Assembly (NCBI RefSeq): GCF_002953715.1
Contig: NZ_CP025012.1
Coordinates: forward strand, 1,860,001 to 1,924,000
DNA: 64,000 nt
Direction of reading: 5' to 3'
Source: Rhizobium leguminosarum
Lineage (GTDB): Bacteria; Pseudomonadota; Alphaproteobacteria; Rhizobiales; Rhizobiaceae
Shown here piece by piece: positions 1-11,111 of this stretch. Below the pieces are notes generated by a model, which saw only the letters and a list, made by a program, of their open reading frames with translations, was not told where the DNA came from and did not search any database. The position numbers and the translations under genes are program-made. Positions within the stretch are counted from its first letter, which is position 1, and each line of letters starts with the position of its first letter.

Positions 1-90
1 GATCAGCTTGTTACGCGGCAGATCGAGATCGATGCTCTTGAGATTATGCTCGCGCGCGCCGCGGATGGAGATCGTCTTCAGTTCGCTCAT
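1..90 (-). CDS. uvrA: UvrABC excinuclease subunit A, N-terminal start only
   Basis: The reverse strand encodes 30 codons beginning [18 protein letters not shown], the highly conserved start of UvrA, the ATPase that recognises damaged DNA in nucleotide excision repair. The gene runs off the left edge, so only the extreme N-terminus is visible and no ATPase motif can be checked. It diverges from ssb, and the shared upstream region holds a perfect rhizobial SOS box at 215-229, which fits LexA control of uvrA. Identification rests on the N-terminal signature plus this context. Confidence 0.9.
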   Translation of the reverse strand, partial: MSELKTISIRGAREHNLKSIDLDLPRNKLI

Positions 91-214
91 CGTCTCTGCT
101 TTGGTTTTCTGGATGACAGCCCTTATTTAGTGATGCCGACGGGCGAGTCGAGGCTGAATATCCGCAAGGGCTCAAGGTTTTCGATTCTGTTGACAGGATC
201 ATACGGATAAACTA

Positions 215-229
215 GAACAAATAAAGAAC
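215..229. promoter_or_regulatory. LexA binding site (alphaproteobacterial SOS box)
   Basis: GAAC-AAATAAA-GAAC is a perfect match to the direct-repeat SOS box GTTC-N7-GTTC of alphaproteobacteria, read here in the uvrA orientation. It lies 125 bp upstream of the uvrA start and 145 bp upstream of ssb, so it can serve one or both divergent genes. Confidence 0.85.
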
Positions 230-373
230 AAAATTCCTGATGAATGCATGCGGCTTTCTGATGGATAAACATGTGGATTAAATGCCGCCCATGCGCATCG
301 GCGGTCCGTGATGGTTTAAGGTGCGCCGATCGATTAAACGCCGCCGGGCAGGGCGGCAGGCAGGGTGAGAAGT

Positions 374-883
374 ATGGCTGGAAGCGTGAATAAGGTAATT
401 CTGGTTGGAAACGTCGGTGCAGACCCCGAAATCCGCCGCACTCAGGATGGCCGGCCGATCGCCAATCTTCGTATCGCGACCTCGGAGACGTGGCGCGATC
501 GCAATTCCGGCGAGCGCCGTGAGAAGACCGAATGGCACACTGTCGTCGTCTTCAACGAAGGTCTCTGCAAGGTCGTCGAGCAATATGTGAAGAAGGGCGC
601 CAAGCTCTATATCGAAGGCCAGCTGCAGACCCGCAAGTGGCAGGACCAGCAGGGCCAGGATCGCTACAGCACGGAGGTGGTGCTGCAGGGCTTCGGTTCG
701 ACGCTGACGATGCTCGACGGCCGCGGTGAAGGCGGCGGCGCGAGCGGCGGCCGTGGCAGTGCCGCTGGCGGCAACGATTATGGCGACGATTACGGTGCCC
801 CGGCACCCTCCTCATCGCCGAGCCGCGGCGGTGGCGGCGGCGGCAACTTCTCGCGGGATCTCGACGACGATATCCCGTTCTGA
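374..883 (+). CDS. ssb: single-stranded DNA-binding protein
   Basis: This 169-aa protein starts [20 protein letters not shown], the classical SSB N-terminus. An OB-fold of about 110 residues is followed by a flexible Gly/Ser-rich linker and ends in DDDIPF, the acidic tip that recruits replication and repair proteins. SSB coats single-stranded DNA in replication, recombination and repair. A GTG nine bases earlier is possible, but the ATG at 374 gives the conserved start. It diverges from uvrA with an SOS box between them, and a strong terminator follows the stop. Confidence 0.97.
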   Translation: MAGSVNKVILVGNVGADPEIRRTQDGRPIANLRIATSETWRDRNSGERREKTEWHTVVVFNEGLCKVVEQYVKKGAKLYIEGQLQTRKWQDQQGQDRYSTEVVLQGFGSTLTMLDGRGEGGGASGGRGSAAGGNDYGDDYGAPAPSSSPSRGGGGGGNFSRDLDDDIPF

Positions 884-918
884 TCGGCAGCCTTTCCTGG
901 CTTTGTGAAAGACATGAG

Positions 919-960
919 AGAGCATGATGCCTTGGATGGCGTCATGCTCTTTTTCTTTGA
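919..960 (+). terminator. Rho-independent terminator of ssb
   Basis: AGAGCATGA (919-927) pairs with TCATGCTCT (942-950), the stem continues inward as TGCC/GGCG around a six-base loop, and TTTTCTTT follows. Confidence 0.85.
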
Positions 961-1026
961 TTTCGCGGCAGATGATTCAGACCGCATCCGCCTGAATGAT
1001 TTCGCACCATTTTGGGGAATTTCTGA

Positions 1027-1572
1027 ATGAGCTGCCACATCTTTAAGAAACCTTCCGGTACGCGCCTCCGACTTTGGTTGGACCAGGCCCCGCCGTCGAT
1101 GGATTCAACTCGATGCCATCTGTGGGAGAGTAAAGTTTTTGTCAGCGGAGAAGGCACTCCTCATCGGAAGAGCGTTGCAGCGGAAATAGCTCGGCCGGTT
1201 GGAGGCCTAACTGTATATGGTCTGCTGTCAGTCACCCTGGATCAGTCCATTAAAACGCAAGGTCTGCAGGTGAATGTCCCAATTGAACGTACCAAAGGAG
1301 AGAGTTGGTCCCTATCACTTGCTCCAAGTTACGACAAAGTGCTTACCGGATTTGCCGCGGAATACATTCCGGGCCTTTTCAAGGGGATAGAGGATCTTAG
1401 TGAGGGTGCATTACCCAGTTTTGGAATTCTCTCTTTTGATCGCATGGCACATTCGGACATAGGTTCGTCGATAGATATTTTTCGCGAGTTGACGAGAGCT
1501 ATCGTGCGCGCTTTGGCTATGAAGCAGGTTCCTGAAACACCGGATGAGGCGTTCGCACTTCTCGAAGCTTAG
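1027..1572 (+). CDS. hypothetical protein, 181 aa, atypical composition
   Basis: An open frame of 181 codons between the ssb terminator and marC. I recognise no family and see no signal peptide or membrane segment. The middle is beta-like and moderately hydrophobic (LTVYGLLSVTLDQSI), with a helical, acidic C-terminus. Codon choice is visibly less GC-biased than in the neighbours (many TTA, CTA and AAA-type codons), which may indicate recent acquisition. It ends 22 bp before the convergent marC stop. It is most likely a real orphan gene rather than a shadow, because nothing better occupies either strand here. Confidence 0.55.
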   Translation: MSCHIFKKPSGTRLRLWLDQAPPSMDSTRCHLWESKVFVSGEGTPHRKSVAAEIARPVGGLTVYGLLSVTLDQSIKTQGLQVNVPIERTKGESWSLSLAPSYDKVLTGFAAEYIPGLFKGIEDLSEGALPSFGILSFDRMAHSDIGSSIDIFRELTRAIVRALAMKQVPETPDEAFALLEA

Positions 1573-1594
1573 ATTGGAGGGCGCTCAAGTTTTT

Positions 1595-2242
1595 TCAATG
1601 CGGCGTCGCGCTGATGAGATTGAGCGCCGATTTCGCGCCGTCGACGACGAATTGTGCGGCGAGGGCGGCGAGGATGACGCCGAGAAGCCGTGTGAGGATC
1701 GCCCGGCCGGTGACGCCGAGGAAACGGTCCAGCCGTTCAGCGACGAGCAGCATGAGGAAGGTCAGCAACAGATTGGCGGCAAGGACGCCAATCAGTTGCG
1801 CCTTTCCGACGGATGTCGCCAGCGTGCCGGCAAGCAGGATCGTCGCCGAGATCGCGCCCGGGCCGGCGATCAGCGGCAAGGCGAGGGGAAAGACGGCGAT
1901 ATTCTCGATATGATCCTTGGTGATCGCCACCTCGGTGGCCTTCTCCTTGCGGTCCTGGCGCTTCTCGAAAACCATCTCGAAGGCGATCCAGAAGAGCAGC
2001 AGCCCGCCGGCGATGCGGAAGGCGCCGATCGAAATCCCGAGCACGCTGAGCACGCCGGCGCCGAACAGCGCGAAGACGGCGAGGATGATGAAGGCGATGG
2101 TCGAGCCACGCAGCGCCACCTGCGTGCGCTCACTGCGGCTCATGCCTGTCGTCAGGCCCAGAAAGATCGGTGCGAGCCCCGGCGGATCGATGGTGACGAG
2201 CAGCGTCGTGAAGGCGTTGATCAATTGGTCGGCGCTTGCCAT
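1595..2242 (-). CDS. MarC family integral membrane protein
   Basis: A 215-aa polytopic membrane protein with about six hydrophobic segments. The N-terminus FTTLLVTIDPPGLAPIFLGL and the central PLALPLIAGPGAISATILL match the two internally related halves of the MarC/UPF0056 family. The function of the family is not established; the old link of MarC to multiple antibiotic resistance has been withdrawn. It diverges from gyrA, with a 236-bp spacer holding an 11-bp inverted repeat. Length is normal for the family. Confidence 0.88.
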   Translation of the reverse strand: MASADQLINAFTTLLVTIDPPGLAPIFLGLTTGMSRSERTQVALRGSTIAFIILAVFALFGAGVLSVLGISIGAFRIAGGLLLFWIAFEMVFEKRQDRKEKATEVAITKDHIENIAVFPLALPLIAGPGAISATILLAGTLATSVGKAQLIGVLAANLLLTFLMLLVAERLDRFLGVTGRAILTRLLGVILAALAAQFVVDGAKSALNLISATPH

Positions 2243-2386
2243 CGGCTCTCCGGAACCCCATATGAGTGCGTGGTTTTTATGATTGTGAAGCGGGGATTCC
2301 GATTTGGCAAATATCCCGCGGCGGCCCGCGGCGGATTTGTCCGGTCCGGCCGCGCAACTTGCATGTTTTACCGTCTTTAAGCCGCA

Positions 2387-2433
2387 AAAGCCTGTTCAAA
2401 ACGCGCTGTGAAATTGGCGCGGGAACAGGCTTT
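2387..2433. promoter_or_regulatory. 11-bp inverted repeat in the gyrA upstream region
   Basis: AAAGCCTGTTC (2387-2397) and GAACAGGCTTT (2423-2433) form perfect 11-bp arms around a 25-base loop that contains a second partial pairing (GCGC/GCGC). It ends 45 bp before the gyrA start. No U-tract follows on the gyrA strand, so it is not an obvious terminator; a role in gyrA promoter or leader control is inferred. Confidence 0.45.
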
Positions 2434-2478
2434 CCGCTATAAATCTTCAAGTGATTCTAGAAGAGATCGTGATCTGTT

Positions 2479-5313
<2,835 letters not shown>

Positions 5314-5324
5314 TCAAATGAACG

Positions 5325-5353
5325 GGGCGGCTTCGAGCCGCCCTTTTCTTTTC
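5325..5353 (+). terminator. Rho-independent terminator of gyrA
   Basis: GGGCGGC (5325-5331), loop TTCGA, GCCGCCC (5337-5343), then TTTTCTTTT. Confidence 0.9.
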
Positions 5354-5400
5354 AGGCCGCCCTTTTCTTCTCAAATCCGAAATGGATTGAGATCACGCCC

Positions 5401-5436
5401 AAAGAAAAAAGCCGGAGGCTGGATGCATCCGGCTTT
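5401..5436 (-). terminator. Rho-independent terminator of the two miniprotein genes
   Basis: AAAGCCGGA (5408-5416) and TCCGGCTTT (5428-5436) form a 9-bp stem. On the reverse strand it is followed by a T-rich tract (complement of AAAGAAAAAA, 5401-5410). It sits 64 bp downstream of the stop of the 5500-5634 gene. Confidence 0.8.
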
Positions 5437-5499
5437 GAATAGCCCCGGCGACCGAAGGGTGCCGCTCAAGGGTGGGAAGAGGGTGGTAAGAAAGGAATG

Positions 5500-5634
5500 T
5501 CAGAACGCTCTATGTTTTTCGTTCAGAGCCTTCACCTCTTCGCCTTCACGCCGGAGCGCAGAAATCGTCGAGGCCACAGACACGATGAACATCACGCTGA
5601 TGAGGGCGGTGAGCACTGTCAAGATCGTGAACAT
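5500..5634 (-). CDS. small single-span membrane protein, 44 aa
   Basis: The reverse strand encodes MFTILTVLTALISVMFIVSV followed by a charged cytoplasmic-type tail (LRREGEEVKALNEKHRAF). One transmembrane helix of about 22 residues is clear. A purine-rich site (AGGAAAGGA) lies just upstream of the ATG. It follows the 51-aa gene at 5671-5826 by 36 bp in the same direction, and a terminator lies 64 bp downstream, so the two look like a small operon. I recognise no family. Start, ribosome site, membrane topology and terminator together support a real gene. Confidence 0.65.
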   Translation of the reverse strand: MFTILTVLTALISVMFIVSVASTISALRREGEEVKALNEKHRAF

Positions 5635-5670
5635 AGGCATTCCTTTCCTGGGGAGTTGCGTTCTCGCCCC

Positions 5671-5826
5671 TCAGTACTGGCCCAGTACGGCCGTCCGGGC
5701 CGAAGCATAGGGTCCATAAACCTTGGACGTATCAACCTTCTGATCATAGAGAGCGACAGTTGCGGTCAGCATGCCCGTGACCATTACCATCCAGAGCACG
5801 TTAATCATCGTAATCTTGCCGGGCAT
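5671..5826 (-). CDS. small membrane protein, 51 aa
   Basis: The product begins MPGKITMINVLWMVMVTGML, giving one hydrophobic helix at about residues 7-26, followed by a polar tail ending ARTAVLGQY. It is the upstream partner of the 44-aa membrane protein and shares its terminator at 5401-5436. No catalytic motif is visible. The ribosome site is weak (GGATT), but the coding bias and operon context favour a real gene. Function unknown; possible roles are as a regulator or accessory subunit of a membrane complex, which is speculation. Confidence 0.6.
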   Translation of the reverse strand: MPGKITMINVLWMVMVTGMLTATVALYDQKVDTSKVYGPYASARTAVLGQY

Positions 5827-5948
5827 TTTTAATCCTTCCGCGCCGCTCTATGTATCGGTTGAATGAACGCATCCGTCTGTAAATGGTTCCGCCGGATGTT
5901 GATCGGGTGTTTACCAATGGCGATCTGAAGCGACCTTGAATGTCTCGT

Positions 5949-6236
5949 TCATCTGGCATTCAGATTCGAAGCTCGTTTTTCGCGCAGCCGGCCCTGGGCG
6001 CGCACGATCGCCGCATGCTCGGCAAGCTCCGGCCGCACCCAGCTCATCTCGTATCGATCGGCGAAATAGCCATAGGCCATCTCGGCGGCGAGGGAGGAAA
6101 CGACGGCAAGTGCAACGAGCACGATCAGCATGGACCTGGTCTTTCGGGGAGCGCCGGATGCCGGAATGGCATCGGCGGCTTTGATGATCGGAATTAAGCA
6201 GATCCTGTCTGAAACGGTCTTGAACGCGCCATTCAT
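5949..6236 (-). CDS. hypothetical membrane-anchored protein, 95 aa
   Basis: The protein carries a positively charged stretch (APRKTRS) followed by one transmembrane helix (MLIVLVALAVVSSLAAEMAYGYF, residues about 36-58, given in part) and a short charged tail. Translation could instead begin at Met36 (position 6131), which would leave a 60-aa protein that is mostly the helix. It diverges from coaD. I do not recognise a family; the membrane anchor is the only functional clue. Confidence 0.5.
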   Translation of the reverse strand: MNGAFKTVSDRICLIPIIKAADAIPASGAPRKTRSMLIVLVALAVVSSLAAEMAYGYFADRYEMSWVRPELAEHAAIVRAQGRLREKRASNLNAR

Positions 6237-6372
6237 CCGCCGTTTAACCGCCCGGCGCCTAACGTCCTTTACGTGTCTGAAAAGACGCGCGGCGCTCTAG
6301 CCGGAGCTGGGCAAATCACTTGCGGCAAGGCGTCATCCGTGACAAAAGGCGTCAAACCAACGGTCGGGCCAC

Positions 6373-6867
6373 ATGACGACAGCTTTCTATCCGGGGTCCT
6401 TTGACCCGATCACCAATGGGCATGTGGATGTTCTGGTCCAGGCGCTCAACGTCGCCGAAAAGGTGATCGTCGCGATCGGCATCCATCCCGGCAAGGCGCC
6501 GCTCTTCTCCTTCGAAGAGAGAGCCGAGCTGATCCGCCGTTCTCTGGCTGAAGCGCTGCCCGGCAAGACCGGCGACATCACCGTCGTCGCCTTCGATAAT
6601 CTGGTCGTCGATGCCGCCCGCGCCCATGGCGCCACGCTGTTGATCCGCGGTCTTCGCGACGGCACCGATCTCGATTACGAAATGCAGATGGCCGGCATGA
6701 ACAGGACGATGGCGCCCGATCTCCAGACGATCTTTTTGCCGGCGGGTACGGCCTCGCGGCCCATTACCGCCACATTGGTCCGCCAGATCGCCGCCATGGG
6801 CGGCGATGTCAGCGCTTTCGTGCCGGCCGCCGTCTTGCAAGCCCTCACATCCAAGCGCCCAAACTAG
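6373..6867 (+). CDS. coaD: phosphopantetheine adenylyltransferase
   Basis: CoaD catalyses the fourth step of coenzyme A synthesis, transferring AMP from ATP to 4'-phosphopantetheine. The 164-aa length is standard. The nucleotidyltransferase (T/H)xGH motif appears in [17 protein letters not shown], the substrate-binding loop in [15 protein letters not shown], and the C-terminal nucleotide motif is [15 protein letters not shown]. It begins at ATG 6373 and is followed 42 bp later by a cyclophilin in the same direction, starting a likely run of five co-directional genes through tgt. Confidence 0.96.
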   Translation: MTTAFYPGSFDPITNGHVDVLVQALNVAEKVIVAIGIHPGKAPLFSFEERAELIRRSLAEALPGKTGDITVVAFDNLVVDAARAHGATLLIRGLRDGTDLDYEMQMAGMNRTMAPDLQTIFLPAGTASRPITATLVRQIAAMGGDVSAFVPAAVLQALTSKRPN

Positions 6868-6909
6868 CAAGCGCAAAGACCAGGCGGAACCCGCCGCAAT
6901 GGAGCTCAT

Positions 6910-7482
6910 ATGAAACTCTTTTATCTCGCATTTGCCGGCGTGTTGTACCTCGCCTCCTTCGCGGGGGATGCCTTCGCCCAGTCGGCCGATCATTATCTCA
7001 CCGTCCAGTTGAAGGATGGCCCCGTCGTCATCCAGCTCATGCCTGACGTGGCGCCGAAGCATGTCGCCCAGATCGAGGCGCTGGCTAAGAAGGGCGAATA
7101 TGACAACGTCGCCTTCCACCGCGTCATTGACGGCTTCATGGCGCAGACCGGCGACGTCAAATACGGCAACATGGAAAAGGGCTTCGATGCGAGCCTCGCC
7201 GGCACCGGCTCTTCCGACTTGCCGGATATTCCGGCCGAATTCTCCAAGACCCCGTTCGTGCGCGGCACGGTCGGCATGGCCCGATCGCAGGATCCGAATT
7301 CCGCCAATTCGCAGTTCTTCATCATGTTCGCCGACGGCTCCTTCCTGAACGGCCAGTACACCGTCGTCGGCAAGGTCGTCTCCGGCATGGAGAACGTCGA
7401 CAAGATCAAGCGCGGCGAAGGCCAGAACGGCGAAGTTAAAAGCCCGGACCGGATGATCAAGGTCACCCTGGGCAAGAAGTAA
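6910..7482 (+). CDS. periplasmic cyclophilin-type peptidyl-prolyl isomerase
   Basis: This 190-aa protein has a signal peptide (MKLFYLAFAGVLYLASFAGD... ending AFA-QS near residue 24), so it should act in the periplasm. The cyclophilin domain shows FHRVIDGFMAQTGD (catalytic Arg and Phe/Gln region) and GMARSQDPNSANSQFFI. It accelerates cis-trans isomerisation of X-Pro bonds during folding. The next gene is its cytoplasmic paralogue, 29 bp away, so the pair looks like an ancient tandem duplication with split localisation. Confidence 0.93.
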   Translation: MKLFYLAFAGVLYLASFAGDAFAQSADHYLTVQLKDGPVVIQLMPDVAPKHVAQIEALAKKGEYDNVAFHRVIDGFMAQTGDVKYGNMEKGFDASLAGTGSSDLPDIPAEFSKTPFVRGTVGMARSQDPNSANSQFFIMFADGSFLNGQYTVVGKVVSGMENVDKIKRGEGQNGEVKSPDRMIKVTLGKK

Positions 7483-7511
7483 GTTAAGAGAGAAAACTAG
7501 AGGAGAAGATA

Positions 7512-8021
7512 ATGGCCGAGATCAAGGATCCCGAAAACACCGTCATTCTGGAAACCACCAAGGGCAAGGTTGTCATTCAGCTTTTGCCGCAGGTCGCCCC
7601 GGAGCATGTCGCCCGCATCAAGGAACTCGCCCGCGAGAAGGCCTATGACGGCGTCGTCTTCCACCGCGTCATCCAGGATTTCATGGCCCAGACGGGCGAC
7701 GTCGAATTCGGCAAGAAGGGCTCGGAAACCTTCAATCCCGGCCGCGCCGGCATGGGCGGCTCTTCGAAGCCGGATCTGAAGGCCGAATTCTCCGCGACCA
7801 CGCATACGCGCGGCACTTGCTCGATGGCCCGTTCGCAGAATCCGAACTCGGCCAATTCGCAGTTCTTCATCTGCTTCACCGACGCGCCCTGGCTGAACAA
7901 GCAGTATTCCGTGTGGGGCCAGGTCATCGAAGGTATGGACAACGTCGACAAGATCAAGCGCGGCGAGCCGGTTTCCGATCCGGATTCGATCGTCTCCATG
8001 CGGGTTGCCGCCGACGTCTGA
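7512..8021 (+). CDS. ppiB: cytoplasmic cyclophilin-type peptidyl-prolyl isomerase
   Basis: A 169-aa cyclophilin without a signal peptide, carrying FHRVIQDFMAQTGDV and SMARSQNPNSANSQFFICF. It is the cytosolic partner of the preceding periplasmic cyclophilin, with similar domain layout (the two align along most of their length). A good ribosome site (AGAGGAGA) precedes the ATG at 7512. PpiB-type naming follows the cytoplasmic location; the exact family label in rhizobia varies. Confidence 0.92.
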   Translation: MAEIKDPENTVILETTKGKVVIQLLPQVAPEHVARIKELAREKAYDGVVFHRVIQDFMAQTGDVEFGKKGSETFNPGRAGMGGSSKPDLKAEFSATTHTRGTCSMARSQNPNSANSQFFICFTDAPWLNKQYSVWGQVIEGMDNVDKIKRGEPVSDPDSIVSMRVAADV

Positions 8022-8097
8022 TTGTGATTTCTGCTGAAACCCGCCCTTGCGTGTCAACCGCGCGGGGGCGGGTTTCGCTTTGCCTGAAAGTGCCCTG

Positions 8098-9180
8098 ATG
8101 CGCGTAGACCTTTTCGATTTCGAGCTGCCGGATGAACGCATTGCGTTGAGGCCCGCCGAGCCACGCGACAGCGCGCGCCTGCTCGTCGTCGATCCGAATG
8201 CGGAAAGCCACCTGTCAGATCATCGCGTCGGCGACCTCACGTCCTTCCTGCGGGCTGGCGACGCGCTGGTCTTCAATGATACCAAGGTCATTCCCGCCCA
8301 GCTCGAGGGCATCCGCTATCGCGACGGCGCCGGCGGCCAGCAGGTGTCGGCAACGCTGCACATGCGCACTGGCCCCAGCCGCTGGAAGGCCTTCGCCAAA
8401 CCCGGCAAGCGTATCAAGGAGGGCGACCGCATCGCCTTCGGCCATTCCGGCGAAAGCTGTTTCCTCGGTTCGCTCGATGCCACCGTCGAGGAGAAGGGCG
8501 AGGCCGGCGAGGTGACGCTGCTGTTTGATCTCTCAGGCCCGGCGCTCGACGAGGCGATCGCCGCCGTCGGCCATATTCCGCTGCCGCCCTATATCGCTGC
8601 CAAGCGCCCCGAGGACGAGCGCGATCGCGCCGATTACCAGACGATCTATGCCCGCGAGGAGGGTGCCGTCGCCGCCCCCACCGCCGGCCTGCATTTCACG
8701 CCTGGTCTATTCGAGGCGCTTGATAGGGCCGGAATCGAACGCCATTTCGTCACGCTGCATGTCGGCGCCGGCACCTTCCTGCCCGTCAAGGCCGACGATA
8801 CCGCCGATCACCGGATGCATCTGGAAAGCGGCACCGTCAGCGCTGCGACGGCCGCGCGGCTGAACGCCGTCAAGGCAAATGGCGGGCGCATCGTCTGCGT
8901 CGGCACGACCTCGCTGCGTCTCATTGAAAGTGCGGCGGAAGAGAGTGGCGAAATCCGCGCCTGGAGTGGCGCCACTGGCATCTTCATCACGCCGGGTTAC
9001 CGCTTCAAGGCCGTCGACATGCTGATGACCAATTTCCACCTGCCGCGCTCGACGCTCTTCATGCTGGTCTCTGCCTTTTCAGGCCTCGATACCATGCGCG
9101 CCGCCTATGACCACGCCATTCAGACGGGCTACCGCTTCTATTCCTATGGCGATGCCAGCCTTCTCTTCCGGAAAGACTAG
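8098..9180 (+). CDS. queA: S-adenosylmethionine:tRNA ribosyltransferase-isomerase
   Basis: QueA transfers and rearranges the ribosyl group of SAM onto preQ1 at the wobble position of tRNAs, forming epoxyqueuosine. The 360-aa protein begins [20 protein letters not shown], the conserved QueA start; an in-frame ATG-like start at 8047 would add 17 unconserved residues. [13 protein letters not shown] and [11 protein letters not shown] are typical. Its TAG is followed directly by the tgt ATG with no gap, so the two queuosine genes are almost certainly co-translated. Confidence 0.96.
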   Translation: MRVDLFDFELPDERIALRPAEPRDSARLLVVDPNAESHLSDHRVGDLTSFLRAGDALVFNDTKVIPAQLEGIRYRDGAGGQQVSATLHMRTGPSRWKAFAKPGKRIKEGDRIAFGHSGESCFLGSLDATVEEKGEAGEVTLLFDLSGPALDEAIAAVGHIPLPPYIAAKRPEDERDRADYQTIYAREEGAVAAPTAGLHFTPGLFEALDRAGIERHFVTLHVGAGTFLPVKADDTADHRMHLESGTVSAATAARLNAVKANGGRIVCVGTTSLRLIESAAEESGEIRAWSGATGIFITPGYRFKAVDMLMTNFHLPRSTLFMLVSAFSGLDTMRAAYDHAIQTGYRFYSYGDASLLFRKD

Positions 9181-10311
9181 ATGACCGACACCTTCCAATT
9201 CACGCTTGACAAGACCGATGCCGGCGCCCGCCTCGGCCAGGTTTCCATGCCGCGCGGCGAGATCCGCACGCCGGCCTTCATGCCGGTCGGCACCGTCGGC
9301 ACTGTGAAGGCCATGTATCTCGACCAGGTGCGCGAGACCGGCGCCGACATCATCCTCGGCAATACCTATCACCTGATGCTGCGCCCGACGGCCGAGCGCG
9401 TCGCCCGGCTCGGTGGCCTGCATAAGCTGATCCGCTGGGAACATCCGATCCTGACGGACTCGGGCGGCTTCCAGGTCATGTCGCTGTCCGGCCTGCGCAA
9501 GCTCGACGAAAGGGGCGTTACCTTCAAGTCGCATGTCGACGGCAGCCTGCACCACATGTCGCCGGAGCGCTCAATAGAAATTCAGGGGTTGCTCGGCTCC
9601 GATATCCAGATGCAGCTCGACGAATGCGTGGCATTGCCGGCCGAGCCGAAGGAGATCGAGCGCGCCATGGAAATGTCGCTGCGCTGGGCCGAGCGCTGCA
9701 GGGTCGCCTTCGGCGAGCAGCCCGGCAAGGCGATGTTCGGCATCGTCCAGGGCGGCGATATTCCGGCGCTGCGCATCCGTTCGGCCGAGGCGCTGAGCCA
9801 GCTCGACCTCAAGGGGTATGCGATCGGCGGCCTTGCCGTCGGCGAGCCGCAGGACGTTATGCTGCAGATGCTGGAAACGACGCTGCCGGTACTTCCTCTG
9901 GAAAAGCCGCGTTACCTCATGGGCGTCGGCACGCCTGACGATATCCTGAAATCGGTCGCCCGCGGCATCGACATGTTCGACTGCGTCATGCCGACCCGCT
10001 CCGGCCGCCATGGCCTGGCTTTTACCCGCCGCGGCAAGGTCAATATCCGCAATGCCCGCCATGCCGAGGATATGCGCCCGCTCGACGAACAGTCGAACTG
10101 CCCGGCATCGCGGGACTATTCCCGCGCCTATCTGCACCATCTCGTCCGCTCCAACGAAGCGCTCGGCGGCATGCTGCTCTCCTGGCACAATCTCGCTTAT
10201 TACCAGGAACTGATGCAGGGCATCCGCAAGGCGATCGCCGAAGGCCGCTTCGCCGATTTCATGGCGGAAACGCAGGAGGAATGGGCGAGGGGTGATCTCC
10301 AACCCGTGTAG
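9181..10311 (+). CDS. tgt: tRNA-guanine transglycosylase
   Basis: Tgt exchanges guanine-34 for preQ1 in tRNAs with GUN anticodons, the step before QueA. The 376-aa length is normal. [15 protein letters not shown] holds the general acid Asp, and [13 protein letters not shown] the catalytic Asp nucleophile and tRNA-binding region. The zinc site is unusual: where bacterial Tgt has Cys-x-Cys-x2-Cys before (N/D)YxRAYLHHL, this protein has [17 protein letters not shown], so only one of the three cysteines remains. The stop codon forms the edge of a palindromic repeat. Confidence 0.96.
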   Translation: MTDTFQFTLDKTDAGARLGQVSMPRGEIRTPAFMPVGTVGTVKAMYLDQVRETGADIILGNTYHLMLRPTAERVARLGGLHKLIRWEHPILTDSGGFQVMSLSGLRKLDERGVTFKSHVDGSLHHMSPERSIEIQGLLGSDIQMQLDECVALPAEPKEIERAMEMSLRWAERCRVAFGEQPGKAMFGIVQGGDIPALRIRSAEALSQLDLKGYAIGGLAVGEPQDVMLQMLETTLPVLPLEKPRYLMGVGTPDDILKSVARGIDMFDCVMPTRSGRHGLAFTRRGKVNIRNARHAEDMRPLDEQSNCPASRDYSRAYLHHLVRSNEALGGMLLSWHNLAYYQELMQGIRKAIAEGRFADFMAETQEEWARGDLQPV

Positions 10312-10415
10312 AGCATGTCGTGCAAAACCGTGCAGCGGTTTTGCGATAACGACATGCGTAAAAACAAAGACCTAAAGCGCGAGGAGCGAATCTGAAAGAT
10401 CGCGACGCGCTTTAG
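10309..10415 (+). repeat. RIME-like palindromic mosaic repeat, copy 1 of type A
   Basis: Two hairpin modules: GCATGTCG (about 10313) pairing with CGACATGC, and TAAAGCGC pairing with GCGCTTTA at the end. The same sequence with few changes recurs at 15551-15658. The tgt stop TAG forms its left edge. The resemblance to rhizobial RIME elements is by architecture only. Confidence 0.75.
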
Positions 10416-10531
10416 TGCCCCTCGGTTAATCAGCGAGCAGCCGTGCAGCTCCCGACATCAGCCGGCTTGACGCGGCCGGCCTGAAGATCGCTCCAGTGCG
10501 GTATTGACAGGTCAGGACCTCCGATCGATGC

Positions 10532-10795
10532 CTAAAACGTAGCATGGTCCACTTTGATGAGCCGTCCGCTTGAAAGGATGCTCACCATCTTATTCTTGTT
10601 GACATAGGCCAGGCTGGCATCCAGCCGGCAGAAGAACCGCTTGCTACCGTTCGAAACGACCCAGCCGTAGTCGCCGGCCTTCCCCTCGCTGAATTTGCCG
10701 ATGGCATAATTCTGCCCTGCAAGCTTGGAAAAGGATTCCGCCTGCGCAATGCCCGGCATGACGGCAAAGCCGATCACCACGGCGGCGACCGAACG
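10532..10795 (-). pseudogene. secreted hypothetical protein missing its 5' end
   Basis: The reading frame gives SVAAVVIGFAVMPGIAQA-ES, the hydrophobic core and cleavage site of a signal peptide, followed by a 68-residue mature domain (FSKLAGQNYAIGKFSEGKAG...). The charged n-region and the native start are missing: upstream in frame there is a stop almost at once, at the point where transposase-like sequence begins (about 10787-10795). A GTG at 10780 could still start translation but would leave a signal without positive charge. The mature domain (Trp, paired Cys absent) is not recognised. Confidence 0.6.
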
Positions 10796-10935
10796 TCACA
10801 AGGTGGAAAACCTCTTCGCCAAGCTCAAAGACTGGCGGCGCAGGCCCGATAGGACCTATGCGCTCACACCTTCTTCTCAGCTATCTACATCGCAGCAACA
10901 GTCATCTTCTGGCTCTGATTAACGAGTCCTGGGCC
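10787..10935 (+). mobile_element. IS5-type transposase remnant, C-terminal end
   Basis: The forward strand encodes TERHKVENLFAKLKDWRR and then, with a frame slip, the remains of YDRCAHTFFSAIYIAATVIFWL-stop, the characteristic C-terminus of IS5-family (IS427-group) transposases. Only about 45 codons survive. AACGAGTCCTGGGCCT after the stop may be the terminal repeat. Its left junction truncates the reverse-strand gene 10532-10795. A related fragment lies at 12424-12840. Confidence 0.7.
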
Positions 10936-11032
10936 TCGCCGCGTACGAAAACAATGCTCTCTCAATGCACGCCCAAATCTCCCCCTTACCTTTCGTTGAA
11001 AAACACATCGTAAGGTGCATCCAAAAGATGCG

Positions 11033-11077
11033 CCCCATCATCCTGGCGGCGTCCTCGACGCCGCCAGGATGATGGGG
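11033..11077. repeat. perfect 19-bp inverted repeat with 7-base loop
   Basis: CCCCATCATCCTGGCGGCG (11033-11051) and its exact complement (11059-11077) flank TCCTCGA. It sits 35 bp before the acyltransferase start. There is no T-tract on either side. It could be a transcription barrier left from the upstream insertion, a protein site, or the fold-back end of a lost element. Confidence 0.7.
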
Positions 11078-11111
11078 TTGCCAGCTAGGTGTCGCGTTTG
11101 CGGAGAATGTG

